From Lithobates sylvaticus (taxonomy: Eukaryota > Chordata > Amphibia > Anura > Ranidae): a stretch of DNA of 64,000 nt. This document shows, one piece after another, positions 32,356 through 43,183 of the stretch; positions within the stretch are counted from its first letter, which is position 1, and each line of letters begins with the position of its first letter. The stretch spans positions 239,606,715 through 239,670,714 of the forward strand of contig CM053027.1 of the NCBI GenBank assembly GCA_028564925.1, written 5' to 3'. The translations under genes and the position numbers were made by a program. Below the pieces are notes generated by a model that was not told where the DNA came from, did no database searches, and saw nothing but the letters and a program-made list of their open reading frames with translations.

Positions 32356-33490
32356 TTAACCACTTCCCATCCAGGCCAATTCTGACATTACTCTCCTACA
32401 TTTTAAAATTCATAATTTTTTTCCTAGAAAATTACATAGAACCCCAAAACATTATATATTTTTTTTTAGCAAAGACCCTAAAGAATACAATGGCAGTCTG
32501 TGCAACTTTTTATCTCACACTGTATTTGCGCAGCAATTTTTGGAACACTTTTTTTATGCTTTAAAAAAAAAAAACATTAAAGTTAGCCCAATTCTTTTGC
32601 ATAATGTGAAAGATGAAGTTACGCCGAGTAAATGGATACCTAACATGTCACGCTTCAAAAATGCACACGCTTGTGGAATGGCGCCAAACTTTGGTACTTA
32701 AAAATCCCCATAGGCAATGCTTTAACATTTTTTACTGGTTACATTTTTTGAGTTACAGAGGAGCTCTAGGGCTAGAATTATTGCTCTCGCTTTAATGTTC
32801 GCGGCGATACCTCACATGTGTGGTTTGAACACTGTTTTCCTATGTGGACAGGACTTACGTATAGGGGCGCTTTAAATTTTCTATTTTTTTTTTATTGTTA
32901 ATTTTACTTTTCTTTTTTTTAGTTTGACACTTTTTTGACACGTTTAAAAAAAAAAAAATTTTTGATCACTTTAATTCCTATTACAAGGAATGTAAACATC
33001 CCTTGTAATAGGAATATGGCATGACAGGACCTCTTTACAGTGAGATATGGGGTCAGTAAGACCCCACATCTCACCTCTAGGCTGGGAAGCCGGAAATCCA
33101 AAAAAATAAATAAATAAACGATCTCGGCTTCCCAGCCGAGGTGGCGCCATTCGTTTGAATGATCATAGAGACTCCGGCGACCATCTGGTCCACCGAAAAT
33201 CTCTATGGTCACCATCCATGGCCGATGGATCTGTTCTCCGACTCGCCAATCTAAGCGGTGAGTCGGTAGAAGCACCGGAGGGCGGTGGGAGGGGGCGTGG
33301 TTGCCCCCTCTCGCATCCTGTAAGAATGATTAAGCGGTGGAACAGCCGCTATAATCATTCTTATGGTGTATGGAATCAACGGCACTAAAAGATGCTATCT
33401 GAATGATGCTTGTAGCTGCACCCATCATTCAGTTATACCCGGTCAAAGTCAAGGACTTCATAGGACGTACCTTGGGCGGGAAGTGGTTAA
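32356..33490. mobile_element. TTAA element G
   Basis: TTAACCACTTCCCATCC at the left and GGGCGGGAAGTGGTTAA at the right are inverted. The body (CATGTCACGCTTCAAAAATG, GGCGATACCTCACATGTGTG) is the inverse of element H at 41837-43033, so G and H are one family. Paired words GAATGATTAAGCGGTGG...CCGCTATAATCATTC (about 33323-33360) and CCTTGTAATAGGAAT form hairpins. Confidence 0.8.
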
Positions 33491-33569
33491 TCTCATGTGT
33501 CCGGAAAACTTCTCAGAATTGACACATGCTGATGACAGAGGAAGGAAGCACCACAGAGAAAAAACACTT

Positions 33570-33990
33570 AAGGCCCGTACACACGATCAGACTTTTTGAC
33601 AACCAACATGCAAATTAGCTGTTTTGGACCAACATCCGACCGTGTGTACGCTCCATCGGACCAACTTTTTCCAGGTTTCATCAGACTTTTGTTGGCTGTG
33701 CGAACGGACCAACTTTCTGCCAACAAAAGTCCGATGGACCAAAGTCCGACCGTGTGTACACAAAACCAACGTACTTTTGTACAAACCAATGCAGAACCAA
33801 TGCAAAAGATCAGACAACAATACAGAAGTTGACCAAAGGTGGCGGTAAAGAGCAGAAAAACCAAGTGATTTGGTGAAAGTTGGCTGAAAAAGTCCTGCCG
33901 TGTGTATGCAATACCAACTTGGGGCCAACGCCCTTTGGACAAAAATCCACAGGAAAGTTGGTCCACAGTCTGATCGTGTGTATGAGGCTT
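33570..33990. mobile_element. 421-bp inverted-repeat element (CACACGATCAGAC ends)
   Basis: Left AAGGCCCGTACACACGATCAGAC pairs with right GTCTGATCGTGTGTATGAGGCTT (20 of 23 positions). Inside, CCGTGTGTACGC, CCGTGTGTACAC and CCGTGTGTATGC repeat the terminal word several times in both orientations. No clear target duplication, so the superfamily is open. It lies inside TTAA element L. Confidence 0.7.
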
Positions 33991-34044
33991 TGTTTAGATG
34001 CCATGACTGAGGTTTACAACCACTTTAAGCACGCTTTTCACTTT

Positions 34045-34200
34045 GCTTTATTTCTATAATTTACTTAGATTGTAAGATCTAATGAGCAGAGCCCTCTGAT
34101 TCCTACTGTATTACACTGTATTGTAATTGTACTGTCTTCCCTTATGTTGTAAAGCGATGCGTAAACTGTTGGCGCTATATAAATCCTGTATAATAATTTA
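34045..34200 (+). mobile_element. L2-type LINE or SINE 3' tail
   Basis: The stretch TTAGATTGTAAGATCTAATGAGCAG through TTGGCGCTATATAAATCCTG and a TAATAATTT end shares its GCGCTATATA tail with the SINE at 24528. Only the 3' end is present. Confidence 0.5.
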
Positions 34201-36390
34201 GCTATCTATTTAGAGAGCATGTACTAAGAGAAATACTGTATATATTGGCTGCTATTGCTGAAATTCTTTTGAAAAGTTGGCAGTGATGTTGCATCATCCT
34301 CTAACCTCACATTGACAATTGTACATTTTTCATCTGGCAAATTGACTTCCAGGCACTCAACATGTTCTTGTTTCTAAACACTGTGTTAAGTTTCTTCTGA
34401 GGAAAGCTAACTTGAGCTGAATTGCCTTATGTGTGTTAACTTGTTCCCTATTCCTGATAAACTCTTGCAATGACCTGATTTGTTTCGTAATCATAATCTC
34501 TCTCCTCTTACTTTGGCTGGACTCCTACCACTTGTTTCCTGGTTGCCTCATGTAATGCAGCTCTCTTGTTACTGACCTAGCTGTTGCTGGGTCATTGGCA
34601 CGTCTACCTGGCAATCTTCTGTCTGTTTTTTTCTCTTGTTTTTCCCCCTGTTTGCCTTTATGACCAAATAGGGGATATTTTAGGGCAATCATGCTTCTGA
34701 AAGACAAGGGTGAACTTTTTAGACTCCAGAGCGGAGATAAATGTAGCACATTCCCTAAAGAGCCCCTGGTGAAACTGATGCTCTTCCCCCAAATTAGTAC
34801 GCACACAGCCAGGCACACATTTTCACTCTTTCACTGGTTCAAAGGAACGGTCTAGGGGTGTACTTTTAGTTTTTTTTTTTTTGGGAACAATGAACTTGGA
34901 TGGGGTTAAGGGGGCATAAGCTACCCCCGAAAACAGATGAACTGAGCACTTTGGGAACTCCTCTATCTTGCTTAACTGCAAAACAATGTCCCATAGAACT
35001 CTAATGCTGACAGGTGATTAGTACTTTTTCTAAAAGACCAAATTGCACACAGTCACTAACTTCCTGGGTCATTTACTCACATGGCCACTGGATTAACAGT
35101 TGCCGCCTTCAGGCACTCTCTATTGAGGGAGATACAGACTCCCAACATTATAGGAAACCTGGAAGCCCTTTCACCAACTCCCTCCTGGTACTCTCCGGTG
35201 AGCCTCTCCAGACCCAAATGAACTCCAGGACTCGGCTTAGCGAGTAGGCCCCCCCAGTTACAGCCTTAGCTGGAACCTTGATGTCTTCTATATGGCGCCT
35301 TCAGTAAACCTGCCCTAAGGAGCAGAGACCCTTGCACAGGGGTCTCCAGCAGGACTGGAACTCAGAACCTCTGCTCTCCCTGCCTCAGGCCCCAGACTAT
35401 GTGCTCTCCTATCACCTACTGGGCAAACCTCTCCTGGGATTGGCTGCAGTCCCATAAATATTCAGGCTGCTTACTCTGTCCTTCCTCCCACTATAATTCT
35501 AGAATACAGGGGGAAGCAATCGGAGCAACAGCCTGTAAGACACTGAACAGGCCTGAATAATCAACCCCCACTCCACTGCTTACAGAGGAGCAAACTAAAT
35601 GTACCTAACAATCTACACTATGGTAGGAGGGTGCTACATGAAAAAAGAATAACTGTTTGTCTCCAAGCAGTGGCGAGACAAGGTCATCCAGTGCCCAGGG
35701 CAAAGATGTCAAACTGCGCCTCTCAGGTGGAGTAGTTGGCAGGCTAAAAACAGTGCATGCAGCGCTGAGCTAAAATGTATGCAGTGGTTGTGATGTTCAC
35801 TCAAATAGTGCCAATGGTCATGGCACACCACAGTGAACTGAAGAGTTTAATAGTGCTGCACATTCTGTCCTGCAGAAAAATATGGGCTAACAGAGGTGAA
35901 GGACGAAATGCCCTGACATTGGTGTGGGGTAGAAATGCCAGAGAATCCACCCTGCAGCAGCTATGGAGGTCCCTACTCCTTCTGACAGCTGTTTTATAAC
36001 TTTCACTCCTTTCAATGAGGCAGCTGGAGAATGGAGCTGCCACATGATCCCAGTGCACCCTCCACCCCACTACATAACATAGCTTCAAAAGAATATGCCT
36101 CTTCTGCCTCCCTGGTCCTGAGGGAGATCAGACGAAGAGTAACAGGAGACCCCTGTACTGAAGGACAGATACAATATTGGAAGAATCAGAGAGCCCAATA
36201 ATGGAGTAATGAAAGTCCCCTCCTCACTGAAAATACATGCAGTAACTTCGAACCCTTCTTACAAAGTTCAACCACTAATGAGGGTCTAGAAGTAATTAGG
36301 GGAGTAAGCCACTCTCCACACACAAACTTTCAGCTGTACAGGGAAAATATTCAGAGATACCTAATAAGGAATGCATAAGGGGTGAACGGA
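34201..36390. other. unassigned intergenic DNA
   Basis: No open frame of convincing composition and no repeat I recognise on either strand. It is AT-moderate single-copy-looking sequence, the longest such stretch in the window together with 50924-52319. Confidence 0.4.
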
Positions 36391-36665
36391 GGGGACTCTT
36401 CACTCCCATCCAGAATAAAGACAAGTAAAGTGGGACCCCCTTCCCCACCTCTAGTAGAAGGAGACCCCATCCAGGCGGAGTGCAGGGGATAATCAAAGGG
36501 GGTCACTCCCTCCCATCCTGAAATATAGGCAACTACAGTGAGACCCTGTCCGAGATTACAGGAACCCCCCTCCAGTCAAAGGTGAGCCCCATCCAGGATG
36601 AGTGCAGGGGGTGATCAAAGGGGCCTCTTATCCATAAATACAGGGACCCTTTCTCCACCCTCACA
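36391..36665. repeat. about 120-bp degenerate tandem repeat, two to three units
   Basis: Units contain CCATCCAGGMKGAGTGCAGGGG followed by RTAATCAAAGGGG and then a TCCCATCC-ATAWAGACAA segment (36455-36500, 36580-36625, with a partial earlier one). GCCAGGAGGAGTGCACCCC near 37050 looks like an outlying unit. Confidence 0.55.
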
Positions 36666-36668
36666 CAG

Positions 36669-37040
36669 TTAGGGCCTCGTGCACACTTCTTTTACAAGCC
36701 TTTACTTTTTAATTTTTTTATAGCCTGGTGTTCATGCACACATTGACGTTTACAGGCATGTTAGAAGAGGAGCATTTACAGGCTGAAAAAGAACCCATCA
36801 CCAGTGTGTTCAGCAGAGGAGCTTTTGGGCAGAATAAATGCAAAGTGCCCATAAACACTAGACATGTTTAGGCACATTTGGGCATTATTATTATTTATTC
36901 TGGACATTAGAATGCATTATGCTGAAGGCACAAAAACACACTTAAACGTGTGTGCAGTATGCTTTTGGGATGCTTTTTCCTGCCAGGAGTAAAAGGCCTT
37001 AATAGAAGAAAATCAAATGCTCTGTGTAAATGAAGCCTAA
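36669..37040. mobile_element. 372-bp inverted-repeat element
   Basis: Left TTAGGGCCTCGTGCACAC is partly complementary to right GTGTAAATGAAGCCTAA. TTTACAGGCATG/TTTACAGGC words and an AAACACACTTAAACGTGTGTG hairpin lie inside. It sits within the 120-bp repeat region. Family unknown. Confidence 0.5.
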
Positions 37041-37193
37041 GGAGGACCTCCAGCCAGGAGGAGTGCACCCCCCCCCCCCACCCTCGGGAGAAGGTAAATA
37101 AAGAACTAAAGTAAACAGACACCCCTGAAGTTAGATGCACACAGGAGCCCCCTGTCCCAGTGCAGAGGGGGACTTGATTGGTGGTGGTTGACT

Positions 37194-37300
37194 CAGTGGC
37201 GCAACTAGAACCTTCAGGGCCCCTGATGCAAGAAACCATGAAGGGCCCCCCTGGCTCCCAGATGGGGCCCGTCTCTCCAAGCCCAGTGGAGGAACGCCAG
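37194..37300. mobile_element. hAT fragment, left end only
   Basis: CAGTGGCGCAACTAGAACCTTCAGGGCCCC and CAAGAAACCATGAAGGGCCC (quoted in part) match 13396-13450 closely. The copy stops at the microsatellite; the right end is absent. Confidence 0.7.
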
Positions 37301-37730
37301 GTACACATATACTGTATATATACGCGCACATATACATGCATACACACACACACACACATATATAAATGCACATATCGACACACATATAAACACATGCATA
37401 CATACATACATGCACATACACACATATATAAATGCACATATGCCCACACATATAAACACATGTGCACACACATACATGCACATACACACGCACAAATATA
37501 TAAATGCACATATGCACACACATATAAACACATGCACATACACATACATACACACACATATATATATATAAATTCACATATGCACACGCATATAAGCACA
37601 TGCACATACATGGATACATGCATATAAGCACATGCACATACATAGATACACGCACATACATGCACACACATATAAATACATGCACACATACATGCACACA
37701 CATATATATATATATAAAACACACATACAT
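37301..37730. repeat. CA/TA-rich microsatellite with longer units
   Basis: ACACACATATAAACACATGCACATACACAC-type units of roughly 50-60 bp (quoted in part as CATATAAACACATGCACA) recur with many substitutions. Pure TATATATATA and CACACACACA runs occur. The open frames in all directions are repeat artefacts. Confidence 0.85.
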
Positions 37731-37984
37731 AGTCTTTTCAAAAACAGCACTACTGTACCTCTTCCTTCCTCTTTTGACATGCGTTGCCCTTCCATTGGGG
37801 TGGTTGCCATTTGTTTGTATAGTCCCTACATCATCTCTAGCTGCTCCTACTATGCAACTAAGAGGAAAGATCTTTTTACATTTCACAGTCTGTACAGTCT
37901 CTTGGGGATTGGGAATACAAATCTAAAGTTTGCAGGTGGACTCTATATCTCCCCCTTCGAATGTTCATAATGTGAAAAGAAGTT
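37731..37984. other. unassigned spacer
   Basis: About 250 bp after the microsatellite with nothing recognisable on either strand. Confidence 0.35.
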
Positions 37985-38049
37985 CACATGTTGGACTTGA
38001 TGGACTTGTGTCTTTTTTCAATCTCACCTACTATGTAACTATGTAACTA
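37985..38049 (+). mobile_element. CR1-like LINE 3' tail fragment, plus orientation
   Basis: CACATGTTGGACTTGATGGAC ... CTACTATGTAACTATGTAAC is the 3' terminal motif of the CR1-type LINE found inverted at 15474 and 38636. It is very short. Confidence 0.65.
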
Positions 38050-38635
38050 AGTTTACAGTTAACGACATGTAAGAGAAACAGCTGAACGATGCACATTAGA
38101 ATATAAAACATGAAAAAGAGGCAAGGGGGCTTATACTATCAGACATCTTCACCACATTGGAAAGGGACAAAGAATATTTTTCCTTCTACCTGGGGGGAGT
38201 AAAGAGGCATGGATGGTGATTATTATTGTAGTGGAATAATACTATAATAATGGGGAACTCAAACCACACCTTTAACAGTTTCCCAAAAGAAAGATCAAGT
38301 TAGAGGTGATCAACAAATGGTATTAAATCTTTAATAAAATATACCAATGTTGCTAGCGCATGAGCCACATAAGCTACATTCAAAGCATAGTAAACATACA
38401 AAGGTGCCTGCTCCCCTGTGATATAACCAATAAAGCTGCCTACCTTATAGTGAATAACTATAAAACATTGAACCAAAATAGGAAACGGCGCTAAAACATT
38501 CAAGGCATTCCTTTGTTGATAACTGTCACAGTTGCAAATGTGCTTATATCAGCTATCAGCTGATCTCTCCAGTCCTCAAATGACCGGTGTCATAGGTGAA
38601 CACCTATGCAGCACCATGGCTAAGATAGTTACATA
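38050..38635. other. unassigned intergenic DNA
   Basis: AT-rich stretch without a recognised frame. GGTATTAAATCTTTAATAAAATATACC (38319-38345, partly quoted) is a short imperfect inverted repeat. Confidence 0.35.
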
Positions 38636-39828
38636 GTTGGTCTGGTTGAAAAAATGTCCATCCTGTTCAACCCAGAGAAAGAGAGAAAAAACATATACAC
38701 ACAAATAGAAACCCTCTATATACACAATCCTATACACAGTTGATCAAGAGGAAGGCAAAAACCCCAATAAAGCATGATCCAATTTGCTCCAGAGGGGCAA
38801 AAAAAATTCTTCCTGATCCCCAAGGCAATGGGATATTCCCTGGATCAACTTTACTTATAAATAGTAGTATCCAGTTATATTTTGTGCATTTAGGAAAGAA
38901 TCCAGGCCTTTTTAAAAACAATCTACTAAGCTGGTCAGAACCAGTTCTTGAGGGAATCTATTGCACATTTTCACAGCTCTTACAGTGAAGAAGTCTTTCC
39001 AAAAAAATGTACACCAAGTCCACTATATGGACCACTTATGTATTTATACATGTTGATCATATGCCCCATCAATCTCCTCTTCTTAGGAGTGAATAAATTT
39101 TAGTTCAGCTAATCTTTCTTCATAGCTGAGCTCCTTAATGCCTCTTATCAGGTTGGTTGCCCTTCTTTGCCTATGCCCAGTTCCCCAATATCCTTCTTTT
39201 GTGAACTGGTGCCCTACGTGAATTACATTTTCCAGAGGAGGTCTTACTAATGATTTGTAGAGGGGCAAAATTATGTCTTTGTCTCTGCCTCTCGCTGCCT
39301 TTAATACAAAAGAGGATTTTGCTTATCTTGGAAATCACAGCTTGGAATTGCATGGCATTAGTAATCTACCAGGACACCCAGATCTTTCTCCACCATTGGT
39401 TCCACCAGCTGTTCTCCTTCTAGTATGTATGATGCATGCATTATTTTAGCCCCCAAGTGCATAACTTTACATTTGTCAACATTAAACCTCATTTTCCACA
39501 TAGTTGTCCAATTAGACAGTGCATTGAGGTTGGCTTGTAAATTGGAGATGTTCTGTAAAGACATAATTCCAGTGCATAGCTTGGTGTCATCTGCAAAGAG
39601 AATTCAGAGTATGCATCAATAACCACTACTCTATGAATACAGTCTTATAGAAAGTTTTCTATCTATTTATAAATACATTAGCCTGTAAACTTTAACTTAC
39701 ACATTAGCCTTGTGTGGGGAAGTGTGTCAAATGCTTTGGCAAAATCCAAGTGTACTATATCCACAGTCACTCCTTTGTCTAAGTTTTGGCTTACCCCCTC
39801 ATAAAAGAACAGAATCAGATTTTTTTTT
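38636..39828 (-). pseudogene. CR1-like LINE reverse transcriptase fragment
   Basis: Minus-strand pieces in order: YEGVSQNLDKGVTVDIVHLD and FAKAFDTLPH near 39725-39800 (an RT palm segment), WKMRFNVDKCKVMHLGA and KDLGVLVDY at 39358-39510 (palm/thumb), LYKSLVRPPLE and RRATNLIRGIKELSYEERL at 39090-39265, and a 3' UTR ending in the CTATGTAACT tail complement at 38636. The pieces lie in different frames with internal gaps, so the copy is dead; much of the RT including the YADD block is missing. Same family as the CR1 copy split by the DIRS element. Confidence 0.82.
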
Positions 39829-39839
39829 CAACTTCTGTC

Positions 39840-41222
39840 GTGGTTAGCATTTAGAATTTTATATAGTGGGGTAGTGGAAGCCAGTGAAGGGAGCGACAGA
39901 GAGGAGCAACAGTCATGGATCGGTTATTAGGAAGTATAAATCTAGCAGCAGCATTCATAATAGACTGAAGGGGGGATAGCCTGTGTGCCGGTGAGGAGAG
40001 AGTTGCAGTAGTCGAGGTAGGAAATATCCAAGGAGTGAATAAGTTGTTTTGTGGTGTAGTTAGTTAGGAAGGGGCGAATTCTGGAAATGTTGAGGAGGCA
40101 AGAAGTAGCCAGCGATTGGATTTGAGGGCTGAAGGAGAGGTAAGAGTCTAGGATTACACCCAGTACCCTGGCATGTGTGGAGGGACCAATGGTTGTGCCA
40201 TTGATCTTAATGGTAAATTCATGGGGAGGGGATAGGGGAGGAGGAAATATTACAAGCCCAGTTTTAGAAAGATTGAGTTTGAGGAAGTGGTATGACATCC
40301 ATACTGATATGTCATTCAATAAGTTTGTGAAACGTGAGGAGATCGAGGGGTGAGTTGAGGAGTGGAGAGATAGATCTGGGTGTATTCAGCATAGAAGTGG
40401 TATTGGATTCCATGAAATGTTATCAACTAGCCCAGGGAAGAGGTATAGAAAGAGAATAGGAGGGGCCCAAGGACGGCACCTTGGGGTACCCCAACAGAAA
40501 GAGGAAGGAGAGCGGTGGAGATGGTGTTGTATATTAGACTGAAAGTGCACTGAGATAAGAGGAAAACCAGGAAAACGCAGAATCACAGATGCCAAGGAAG
40601 TGGAGTTTGTTGAGGAGGAGCAGGTGGTCTACTGTGTCGAAAGACAGCAGAGAGGTCCAAGAGTATGAGTATGGAGTACTGGCCGTTGACTTTCGCAGTA
40701 ATAGGTCATTTGGGAGTTTTAGTACAGCAGTTTCTGTGAAATATTGTGGGCGGAAGCCGGCTGTAGGGCATCAAGAAGGTTGTTGTCAGTGAGGTAGCAA
40801 CTCATATGGTCGTGGACAAGGCGTTCAAGAAGCTTGAAGGCAACCGGCAACAGGGAGATTGGTCTTAAGTTATTCGAACAGGTGGGGTCCAGTGAGGGTT
40901 TTTTAAGTATGGGAGTAACCAGTGTGCGTTTGAGCGGGAAAAGAAAGGTTCCAGAGGAGAGGGAGAGGTTGAAGATGTGGGTTAGAGAGTTTAGGATAGA
41001 GCAGGAAGGTGGTCGCAGTAATTGTGAGGGGACAGGTGGTGAGGTGGGCCATGGAGAGGAGTTTGGTAACTTCCTCAGTGGTAACAGGGCTGAAGGAGGA
41101 AAGTATTGAATACGTTGTTGAACCTAATGTGTTGGTTGGGTGAGGAGGCTGGATGCTGGCTATCTTATCTTGAATTGTGTTGATTAACAGGAATAAATGT
41201 ACTTAGCTGCTATAAATGTATG
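39840..41222 (-). pseudogene. L2-like LINE reverse transcriptase fragment
   Basis: The minus strand near 40880-41110 resembles NLSLSSGTF...LLPYLKNP, followed by PISLLPVAFKLLERLV near 40800-40860 and [18 protein letters not shown] near 40440-40490 (the GVPQGSVLGPLLF block, altered). 39942-40319 then encodes MSYHFLKLNLSKTGLVIF, LGVILDSYLSF and ISYLDYCNSLLTGT, typical of L2. Frames change several times and the block with YADD is missing or unreadable. A hAT (41223-41638) marks the next boundary; L2 may continue to about 41780 beyond it. Confidence 0.75.
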
Positions 41223-41638
41223 CAGGGCTGCAGATAAGTGGGTACATACAGTGAAGGCCCTCCCAGCCAGCAGCTTCAAATTTCACCATAATGCGGTAGT
41301 TGCATCCAAAACTTGACCTTGGGCGCAGGCCCCTTGCATTGCCGCTCACTACTGTCAGCTATCACTTATCACTACTGTCAGCTATCACTTATAAACACAG
41401 AAGTGCAGATTTTGTGTTTTAGAAGTGACAGCGATCCTCTGCCAGCGGCACACTCAACACTCCTCGCTCTCCCAGCTATACAACAGAGGACGAGGAGGAG
41501 AAGCAGGGGGCGGGGTTTGCTCACAGCTCCAGCCTCACGGCCACAGCATCTCCTGAAGCCGTGCCAGCAGCCTAACTTGCTACTGTAATGTATTGTACAT
41601 TCTCTTCTGTGGGGTAGATATTTCTAACAGCGGCCCTG
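41223..41638. mobile_element. 416-bp non-autonomous hAT
   Basis: Ends CAGGGCTGCAGATA and, inverted, CAGGGCCGCTGTTA. The octamer AATGTATG flanks both ends exactly (41215-41222 and 41639-41646). A 22-bp word ACTACTGTCAGCTATCACTTA is directly repeated (41348-41393). Confidence 0.9.
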
Positions 41639-41836
41639 AATGTATGTATATTGCCAAAAGTTACTGTGATTGTTTGGACACCAAGGCTATTCATTTCTAA
41701 AATACTTAAGTCATTTTTCAATTTATAAAGGTAATCAGGAAAAATATATTTAATTTTTTCAGGTGACAAGGCCCATTCCAATTAAAAATCATATAGGATA
41801 TCCACGCTAAAACATAAATTACAAATGAGCAGCCTC

Positions 41837-43033
41837 TTAACCACTTTATGGCCAGCACACAACGATGTACGTCCTGATTTTGAAGAGGGATATCTTGGTA
41901 ACGGCAGCAGCTGCTGCCACAACCGGGATGTCCATCTCTTCAGGCGCCAGTCGTAATTCCGATAATGGTGGTCATCGCGGCGCATTTGCCGCGAGATCAC
42001 CGTTATCGGCGGCGGGAGAGGTGCCCCACCCCTCCTGCCGCTCTCCCGCGCTTACCGGAGCCGTGGGCAGCGGCGGAGGTGATCGGGTCCTATCGTTGGA
42101 TGGGTATCGAGACGAGTGAGGCTAAGATGGCCCCCACCCGTCTCTATACCATAGCAGGGCGGAAGCGACGTCAAAACGTCACTGCCGCCCATACGTCTTA
42201 AAGGCACATTTTTCAAATGTCATTTTTTTAAATTACATTTTATTTTTATTTTTTTTTTTTGCATTTAAGTCCAAATATGAGACCTAAGGACTTTTTGACC
42301 CCAGATCTCATATTTAAGAGGACCTGTTATGTTTTTTTTCTTTTACAAGGGATGTTTACATTCCTTGTAATAGGAATAAAAGTGAGCCAATTATTTTTTT
42401 TTTTTAAAACAGTGTAAAAATAAATAAAATCAAGAAAAATAAATAAGAATTTTTTTTTTTTTTTTTAAAGCGCCCTGTCCCGACGAGCTTGCGTGCAGAA
42501 GCGAATGCATACGTGAGTAGCGCCCACATATGAAAACGGTGGTCAAACTACACATGTGAGGTATCGCCGCGATCGGTAGAGCGAGAGCAATAATTATAGC
42601 CATAGACCTCGTCTGTAATGCAAAGCATGCAACCTGTAAAATGTTTTAAACATTGCCTATGGAGATTTTTGAGGGTAAAAGTTTGATGCCATTCCACGAG
42701 CGGCGCAATTTTGAAGCGTGACATGTTGGGTATCAATTTACTCAGCGTAACATTATCTTTCAGGATAAATAAAAAAATTGGACTAACTTTACTGTTGTCT
42801 TATTTTTTTATTCAAAAAAGTGAATTTTTTCCAAAAAAGTGCGCTTGTAAGACCTCTGCGCAAATACAGTGTGAAAAAAAGCATTGCAACGACCTCCATT
42901 TTATTCTCTAGGGTGTTAGAAAAAAAAACAATATATAATGTTTGGGGGTTCTAAGTAATTTTCTAGCAAAAAAAAATGTTTTAAACATGTAAACAGCTAA
43001 AATCTAAAACGAGGCTGGTCTTAAAGTGGTTAA
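41837..43033. mobile_element. TTAA element H (inverse of G)
   Basis: TTAACCACTTTATGGCC and TCTTAAAGTGGTTAA bound the element. The body has GTGAGGTATCGCCGCGATC, GCGTGACATGTTGGGTATC and CAAGGGATGTTTACATTCC...TTGTAATAGGAAT hairpin words in common with G. Poly-A/T runs are frequent. It is non-coding and inserted just upstream of the L1-b fragment. Confidence 0.8.
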
Positions 43034-43183
43034 GCAATCTGTGACACTAAATACAAGAATAATACACTATCCAGCCCATTTACCTTATCTAGAGGGACAA
43101 GGCAGGGTTTCCCTCTGTTGCCACTACTGTTTGCTATAAAAGTGGAGCCTCTTGCCCATGCCATTAGACAATCAACAAAAATA
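43034..43183 (+). pseudogene. L1-type LINE ORF2, RT block with RGTRQG (L1-b, part 1)
   Basis: AGAGGGACAAGGCAG at 43091-43105 encodes RGTRQ, followed by GFPLLPLLFAIKVEPLAHAI, the conserved RT block 4 of L1 (RGTRQGCPLSPLLF). It is then interrupted at 43184 by a retroposon whose 16-bp target copy is 43168-43183. Confidence 0.82.

Larger units (their letters stand above)
32031..34028. mobile_element. TTAA element L (TTAAAGTGGTTGTAAACC ends), containing two others
   Basis: The left end TTAAAGTGGTTGTAAACCC is the exact complement of the right end GGTTTACAACCACTTTAA. Own sequence is about 0.4 kb; the rest is element G (32356-33490) and an inverted-repeat element (33570-33990). It is non-coding. Confidence 0.8.

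Noticed and set aside
36907-37886. Cys/Val/Tyr-rich frames of 250-270 codons on the minus strand
   Set aside because: They read the CA/TA microsatellite at 37301-37730; the flanks have no protein-like character.
41572-41781. Minus-strand frame starting MEWALSPEKIKYIFPDYLYK
   Set aside because: It crosses the right end of a hAT and its target duplication at 41638-41646, so it is a chance join of two sequences.
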